DNA from: Anthopleura xanthogrammica
Lineage: Eukaryota > Cnidaria > Anthozoa > Actiniaria > Actiniidae
Direction: 5' to 3'
DNA: 64,000 nucleotides
Assembly: GCA_964019055.1 (NCBI GenBank)
Contig: OZ025222.1
Coordinates: forward strand, 2,501 to 66,500
Shown: positions 58,132-64,000 of the stretch, one piece after another
Layout of the letters: each line of letters begins with the position of its first letter
Numbering within the stretch: the first letter of the stretch is position 1
Made by a program: the position numbers and the translations under genes
Notes under the pieces: generated by a model
What the model was told of the DNA's origin: nothing
Seen by the model: the letters and a program-made list of their open reading frames with translations, nothing else
Databases searched by the model: none

Positions 58132-59154
58132 CCTAGAAACATTAGCAAAAGGCAAATTGGCCTAGAAACCATAAGCAAGTAAGCAGACTGCTGCATGGAA
58201 GGATGCATCTTGCAATACATTTTTTTGTATTTTCGTGGGTTCCTTGCTTTATAAGTTCTCACTCCGAAACCTGCGCAAAACATTCGTCGTAGTTTGTGTT
58301 TTTCTGTAGATGCCTCTGATGACGTCAAGATGATTGACAGATAATCATTTGACAGAAGAGGTAAAGGCACGCCTCGGTACAACTATTGTAGTTATATATA
58401 TTATATAGATACATAAAGTATTGTGGTCGTAATCAATAGATATCTTGGTGTTTATGAATTTTATCTTTATTATTACTATTATCAAAAATACGTACTAATT
58501 ATTTACATTGATTTATAAAACATGCAATCACTTTGCTTATTTTTTTCTTGCTATCAGTTCTTATTACATGTATACATGGCAGCTTTACATGCCTCCCTAC
58601 CAAGCGATACAGTTCAAACCTGTCAGTTGTGATGCCAACAGGTTTGAACTGAAAGGCGGATGGTATGAATTGTAGGCTACATAACAGTGAAACTAAAAAT
58701 AATGAAATAAACCAATTAAACACAAATAATCGTTGCAAATCAAACCAAAATTTTAAAGCAAAACGTAAATTAACTAATATCCACCTCTTACGTCACCCTG
58801 TCAATCCAAGAATAACCTAATCAAGTCTATATGCTACATGACATGCGTCAAAAATACGGTGTTTAAACTAGGATTACACACCGCGCTTTAACATTTCTTT
58901 TATCAAAGACTTTTTCAGTAACTGGTACAATGAATTCTTAATACAAAAAATTATTGAATAAAAAATAGCTGATTTGTTATTTTTCTTAATTCTTTAAGTT
59001 AAAATTGCGTGTTGCCTAGGAAACGCATCGAAACTCAAGAACAAGAAAAACCATGGTAGATATGTACAAAAATAGAGTTAAAAAAGATTATGACTTCATA
59101 GAAGTTATTTGGATGGATAGAGATTACAATATTCACTGTATAGTATTATCCTAT
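58132..59154. other. Convergent 3' region of ELOVL gene B and the ETS gene
   Basis: Holds the 3' UTRs of two converging genes. A 14-bp stem with a 14-nt loop lies at 58610-58651 (CAGTTCAAACCTGT with ACAGGTTTGAACTG). A GCCTAGAAAC phrase occurs twice at 58130-58170. No other gene is seen. Confidence 0.5.
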
Positions 59155-62100
59155 CTAAGCCTTTTTCATGAAACTGAAGTTACAGTCCTTCATTGTGTCT
59201 GGGGCAAACTTGTAAATCAGCCTTTGGCCTGGCACTCTCTCTAGAATGTGCCTCTCGTAATAGTACCTCAAAGCTCGGCTCATTTTTTCGTAGTTCATGT
59301 TTCGTCGGTTCTTTCTCTGACCCCATAGCTTAGCAACAGCACCTGAGTTAACCAATCGGAACACACCTTCCTCACGTGATATCCACGTGATGTATCGAGG
59401 ACAAGTTTCTTCGTTCTCCAAAAGCTCCTTCAGGAATTCCCACAGATGTAGAGAACGGGTTTCTGAAATGACGAACGTAAATTGAAATAAAAATCAAGCG
59501 AACACGCCAATCAGCTAAATAAATCAAGGTAACATGGCAATAGCCTACATGTACGTCATGTAAGGGTGAGCCTAGGGTCGTGATATATTACTATCGCAAC
59601 TAGTGGCCAGAAAGGGAGCGCGCGAGATTGCAGTATCCGGTACCATGGCAACGGGCTTTCATTTATTACTGTATGATTCTTAGTTGAGATGGGTGACTAA
59701 AACAATGTCACAATGCATGAGGCAATACTTACGTTTTCTTCTTCCCGGCTTCTTTACAACAGATGGTGATTTTAACATATTTGTGCAATCTATATAAAAC
59801 AAGAATGGTTAGATGTTGAGGTTAACAGGAACAGGTTAACAGGAACAGGTTAACAGGAACAGGTTAACACGAACAGGTTAACAGGAACAGGTTAACACGA
59901 ACAGGTTAACAGGAACAGGTTAACAGGAACAGGTTAACAGGAACAGGTTAACAGGAACAGGTTAACAGGAACAGGTTAACAGGAACAGGTTAACAGGAAC
60001 AGGTTAACAGGAACAGGTTAACAGGAACAGGTTAACAGGAACAGGTTAACAGGAACAGGTTAACAGGAACAGGTTAACAGGAACAGGTTAACAGGAACAG
60101 GTTAACAGGAACAGGTTAACAGGAACAGGTTAACAGGAACAGGTTAACAGGAACAGGTTAACAGGAACAGGTTAACAGGAACAGGTTAACAGGAACAGGT
60201 TAACAGGAACAGGTTAACAGGAACAGGTTAACAGGAACAGGTTAACAGGAACAGGTTAACAGGAACAGGTTAACAGGAACAGGTTAACAGGAACAGGTTA
60301 ACAGGAACAGGTTAACAGGAACAGGTTAACAGGAACAGGTTAACAGGAACAGGTTAACAGGAACAGGTTAACAGGAACAGGTTAACAGGAACAGGTTAAC
60401 AGGAACAGGTTAACACGAACAGGTTAACAGGAACAGGTTAACAGGAACAGGTTAACACGAACAGGTTAACACGAACAGGTTAACAGGAACAGGTTAACAG
60501 GAACAGGTTAACAGGAACAGGTTAACAGGAACAGGTTAACAGGAACAGGTTAACAGGAACAGGTTAACAGGAACAGGTTAACAGGAACAGGTTAACAGGA
60601 ACAGGTTAACAGGAACAGGTTAACAGGAACAGGTTAACAGGAACAGGTTAACAGGAACAGGTTAACAGGAACAGGTTAACAGGAACAGGTTAACAGGAAC
60701 AGGTTAACAGGAACAGGTTAACAGGAACAGGTTAACAGGAACAGGTTAACAGGAACAGGTTAACAGGAACAGGTTAACACGAACAGGTTAACACGAACAG
60801 GTTAACACGAACAGGTTAACAGGAACAGGTTAACAGGAACAGGTTAACAGGAACAGGTTAACAGGAACAGGTTAACAGGAACAGGTTAACAGGAACAGGT
60901 TAACAGGAACAGGTTAACAGGAACAGGTTAACAGGAACAGGTTAACAGGAACAGGTTAACAGGAACAGGTTAACAGGAACAGGTTAACAGGAACAGGTTA
61001 ACAGGAACAGGTTAACAGGAACAGGTTAACAGGAACAGGTTAACAGGAACAGGTTAACAGGAACAGGTTAACACGAACAGGTTAACACGAACAGGTTAAC
61101 ACGAACAGGTTAACAGGAACAGGTTAACAGGAACAGGTTAACACGAACAGGTTAACAGGAACAGTAATGGTCACTCACCTTCACCAGGTTCCTCAGTGCC
61201 AGAATCAGTAGAACTGGAGCTTGTTCGTCTCGTTCGTTCGGTGCCGGCTGGAGAAGAATATGCTTGCTGGTAAGGTGAGGTTGGTGACAGCGGAGAGAGC
61301 GCACTATCTTCGTCACTTGATTTAGGAGATAAAGTTGGTGTAAGGTTGTTGGCAGGAACAGTTCTGTTAACAGCTGGTTTAAATGGTTCTTTTTTAACTT
61401 CCAAGAAACCGTTGTTGGTGTTAAGATGGCCATTCTTGTTGGTTTTACTATACTTTATCACAGGTGTCGACGTATCTTGATTCTTCATAACGCGAGTCAC
61501 TTTTTGATGCGCAGTTTTGATGTGGGGCATTTCATAGTCGCTAAGTCGTGATGGGATACCAGGGTCTCTTCTTGATAAACGAACTGCTTCCTTCGATGAA
61601 TGTGTACCATTGTGAACAACTGTCCTGGGCGTTCCTGCGTAATTCAATACAGAATTTCCTTGAGAGGCCGTGGAATCACTTCTGTTGTACGCAGACGTGT
61701 CGTGCGCAAATGCTCGTTTCTTGGAGACGGTTTCGCTGGTTTCAAAATTAAAGTGGTTTTTATCTGGTGAGTGTGGTCTCTTCCTGAATCCCACCTCATC
61801 ATCTCTTTCTGACTTCAGTGGCATGTCTGTATCACTGTGAGAAAACGTCTTAGTAGGACTGATAGTCTGTTTATAATGAACGAACTTTACGGGTGCGCCG
61901 GGACTGGTGGGTGATGGTATCAAAGGTGGTATAGGCGGAAGTCCATCGCGTACTGGATACATGGGTTGACGTGGTAAGTGAAGACTAGACCCAGGCTGTT
62001 GGAAGCTGGTTGGTGACCAGATACGTGAACCAGTAAATGAAGGAGATATTGGACTACAGACAGTTGTAAAACCATTGGAAGCAGAGAGAGATCCTGATAT

Positions 62101-62438
62101 GCAAACAAAATATTTTAGAACAGGAAAATGTCAAAATATTTCATACGAAAACCTATCTTACCAGGAAGGTCTTTGGGATCAGCTTCCGTCTGCTTTGGAC
62201 AGGTACAATCGTTGGGTTGATTTTTAAGTTCATCTATAAACAGACGAATAAGATGGTGTTACACATCACACCCCATAAAATGGTATGTCATGTAAGATGG
62301 CGTGACAAACGCCAGATATGGTGTGACCAGCAATACAATATAAAGGAAGTAAAAAGTGCTTACCGAATCTCGCATCCGATGAATTTGTGACGGAAGTAGA
62401 GTCAACATTACTTGCAGACTCTTTGAGTGCCGCTGATT
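59155..62438 (-). CDS. ETS-domain transcription factor, ELF-like (5' end outside)
   Basis: Minus-strand exons 62364-62438, 62162-62233, 61179-62093, 59733-59789 and 59155-59462 join in phase to about 475 codons. The first exon here begins mid-codon, so more exons lie beyond the right edge. The long central exon is Ser/Pro/Thr-rich ([29 protein letters not shown]) and has many SP/TP sites, typical of a regulated linker. KKPGRRKQ precedes a C-terminal ETS domain ([67 protein letters not shown]). Both DNA-contacting arginines of RALRYYY are present. TCPRYI.W..RE.G.F and RALRYYY.R.IL point to the ELF1/2/4 group, although KMSRALR is also ETV6-like. It binds GGA(A/T) sites in the nucleus. Confidence 0.92.
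59821..61163. repeat. 14-bp minisatellite (GTTAACAGGAACAG)n, about 96 copies
   Basis: Near-perfect array of 1.34 kb in an ETS gene intron. A single variant unit (GTTAACACGAACAG) is scattered in small clusters (near 59867-59900, 60412-60475, 60775-60810, 61070-61110 and 61140). The array ends about 15 bp from the splice donor at 61178. Confidence 0.98.
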
Positions 62439-64000
62439 CTACAAGAACAATGACAAACGTTTTTTTTGGTATATATATTAAATAGTATTGAGAGAAGAAA
62501 AACAAGTTCTATATTTACGGGGGGGAAACAAAATACTCTTTGTTTTAATTCACAGACATGAATATATAATCTTAGTAAAAACACCAACTACGTACGTAGG
62601 TGGAAAGGAATAAATATGCAGATGAAGTGAATCATAATATTAATACTCCAGCCAATATATCCTAGGGCAACGATATATTTTCTTGCGATTTTATATTCAA
62701 AGCAATATTTAAGGTCGAAAATCTGCTTCAATCATCATGTCTAGATGTCCTTACTCCTCTGCTCCTGCTATGTAAAGACGCACCAATAACATAACAAATT
62801 CGAGAATTTTCGCTGAATCATACTAAACGTTTAGAATTGTAAACACTTGCGAATATATTAAAAAACATCCAGCAAAAGAAACCGAGCTGAATCAGGCCCA
62901 GATAAATATAAAGGTCAAAAATATAGGCCAGCTGATAGTATTGTAGCTATTTACTCAATTTGACATAACAGCATTAGCAGTACTGTCGCCTCTTTGATTT
63001 CGATTTCTATTTTAATGACAAGGGCGACACGTTGGTCCAAAGAGGTTAAGATGTGCAACAATCGAAAGACTACTGGTACACAAGGAAGTTATTGATCACT
63101 AGACCGGAATAAAAACCTCTAACCCTGACTTTGAATGGAGCCATGGGTTTATTTCACAACTAAACCTGCTCTCTCTTCCATATTGTTCGTCAGTGTGCCT
63201 TCTAAGTACTCAAACTCAAATAGCTATATCATTTCAACAGGAAATATATACCAACTTTAGCTTAATTCTAGTCTCTTAGGGCTCTTTCTACATTTTTATT
63301 AGTCAATAGATGTGCATTAGCTTGTGGTTCATTCAGAATATATTCAAAGAAAACGATTGTTTTACAAGAAAAAAGCTTATATGTAAATTTTGGTCAGGTG
63401 ACTGCCCGTCTTGCTATGACCAACTACACGATGCTGAGCTAGCTACTTTGCAAAAGACCTTGTTGATTTCACCCTTAAACACTAATATATTGCAGACATT
63501 TAAATGGTATCTAAAAAAAGCAATGTTTAACAGTAAAAACTGCTTGTTACTTCAAACAAAAATAAATCTGACTTGCATCAAATGTCACAGTCTTGACAGT
63601 AAACAAGAATTCACGAGTTTACAAAACCACAAACGTGAAATTCTCGACGCCACAGGTAAACACCGGTAGAAATGCATAAAAATCATCTGGGAATCATTTA
63701 TGTGTAATTACAAAGAAAACAAGAAAATAAAGAAATAATTTTCGTAACTGATTGAGCATTTTCAAGCAAGACATCTAAAAATAGCTTGGCTGCTTAGATG
63801 TTGTGGGGCGCTTTGTTGCTTCCTCAAGCAATTCATAGATTTCTGATAGCGAAATATGAACTTTTGTAAGGCCTTCACTGCTAGAAACACATCTTTTGTA
63901 GAATATCATGGTATTGACCATGTGATAGCACTATCAAAGACTCTCTCTCGAAGACATCCCGGCCACACTACCAGCAACAATACAGTAACCTTACACGGAA
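62439..64000. other. Upstream intron or intergenic sequence of the ETS gene
   Basis: Most likely an intron, since the next ETS exon has not been reached. I looked for a Pointed domain or other exon on the minus strand and found none. A plus-strand frame of 119 codons (63310-63669) has no motif and is probably chance. A short G run lies at 62519. Confidence 0.4.

Noticed and set aside
59053..59244. Plus-strand frame MVDMYKNRVKKDYDFIEVIW
   Set aside because: It overlaps the ETS last exon on the other strand and is its shadow.
63310..63669. Plus-strand 119-codon frame upstream of the ETS exons
   Set aside because: No domain, no splice support, AT-rich composition, and it lies where an ETS intron is expected.

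Overview
This window is one end of a eukaryotic chromosome. It opens with CCCTAA telomere repeats, so it is a left end of the TTAGGG type. It then passes through about 10 kb of subtelomeric satellites, a transposon-rich zone from 10 to 19 kb, and an intron-rich gene region from about 20 to 64 kb. The genes are clearly animal: a calmodulin-like EF-hand protein, TMEM117, eIF3 subunit M, an ankyrin/BTB protein with histone folds, two ELOVL fatty-acid elongases and an ETS factor. A G-rich dispersed repeat built around GGACTATA occurs three times. Together with a general impression of AT-rich sequence and short exons, it suggests an early-branching metazoan, most likely an anthozoan cnidarian. That assignment is inference, because no species-diagnostic gene is present.

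Layout. 1-186 telomere. 187-480 short repeats. 523-1925 a 179-bp satellite. 2750-4275 a 90-bp satellite carrying a telomere-like CCTAAACCTAACCC box in each unit. 4293-5305 an NNGTA array, rich in TGACGTA in its first third. 6436-10108 a 372-bp satellite arranged as three nearly identical 1116-bp trimers. 11323-13956 a complete but decayed Harbinger-type DNA transposon with 174/180-bp terminal repeats and an ACT target duplication. 17.6 kb a broken copy of one exon of the ankyrin/BTB gene that lies intact at 41.9 kb.

Genes, with exon structures solved by hand from splice sites and phase. Calmodulin-like (-, 19954-23785, 5 exons, 152 aa). A possible 66-aa three-exon gene (-, 24636-25164). A single-exon type II membrane protein (+, 25968-26525). 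TMEM117 (-, 27443-30892, 6 exons, 528 aa). EIF3M (-, 32030-38041, 9 exons, 378 aa). An ABTB2/BTBD11-type gene (+, 38641-44640, 18 exons, 947 aa), divergent from EIF3M across 599 bp. Two ELOVL genes (- 47345-50844, 266 aa; + 51877-58131, 280 aa), head to head across about 1 kb. An ELF-like ETS gene (-, 59155-62438), whose 5' exons lie beyond the right edge.

The introns hold many tandem arrays (periods 6, 7, 9, 14, 34, 58, 87, 95 and 98 bp), foldback or MITE elements and a tRNA-derived SINE family. Two of the arrays have copied a splice site together with its exon edge. The genes do not form one pathway. What unites the window is its subtelomeric position and its density of repeat expansions. 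I found no CRISPR, rRNA, functional tRNA, operon or clearly new system.
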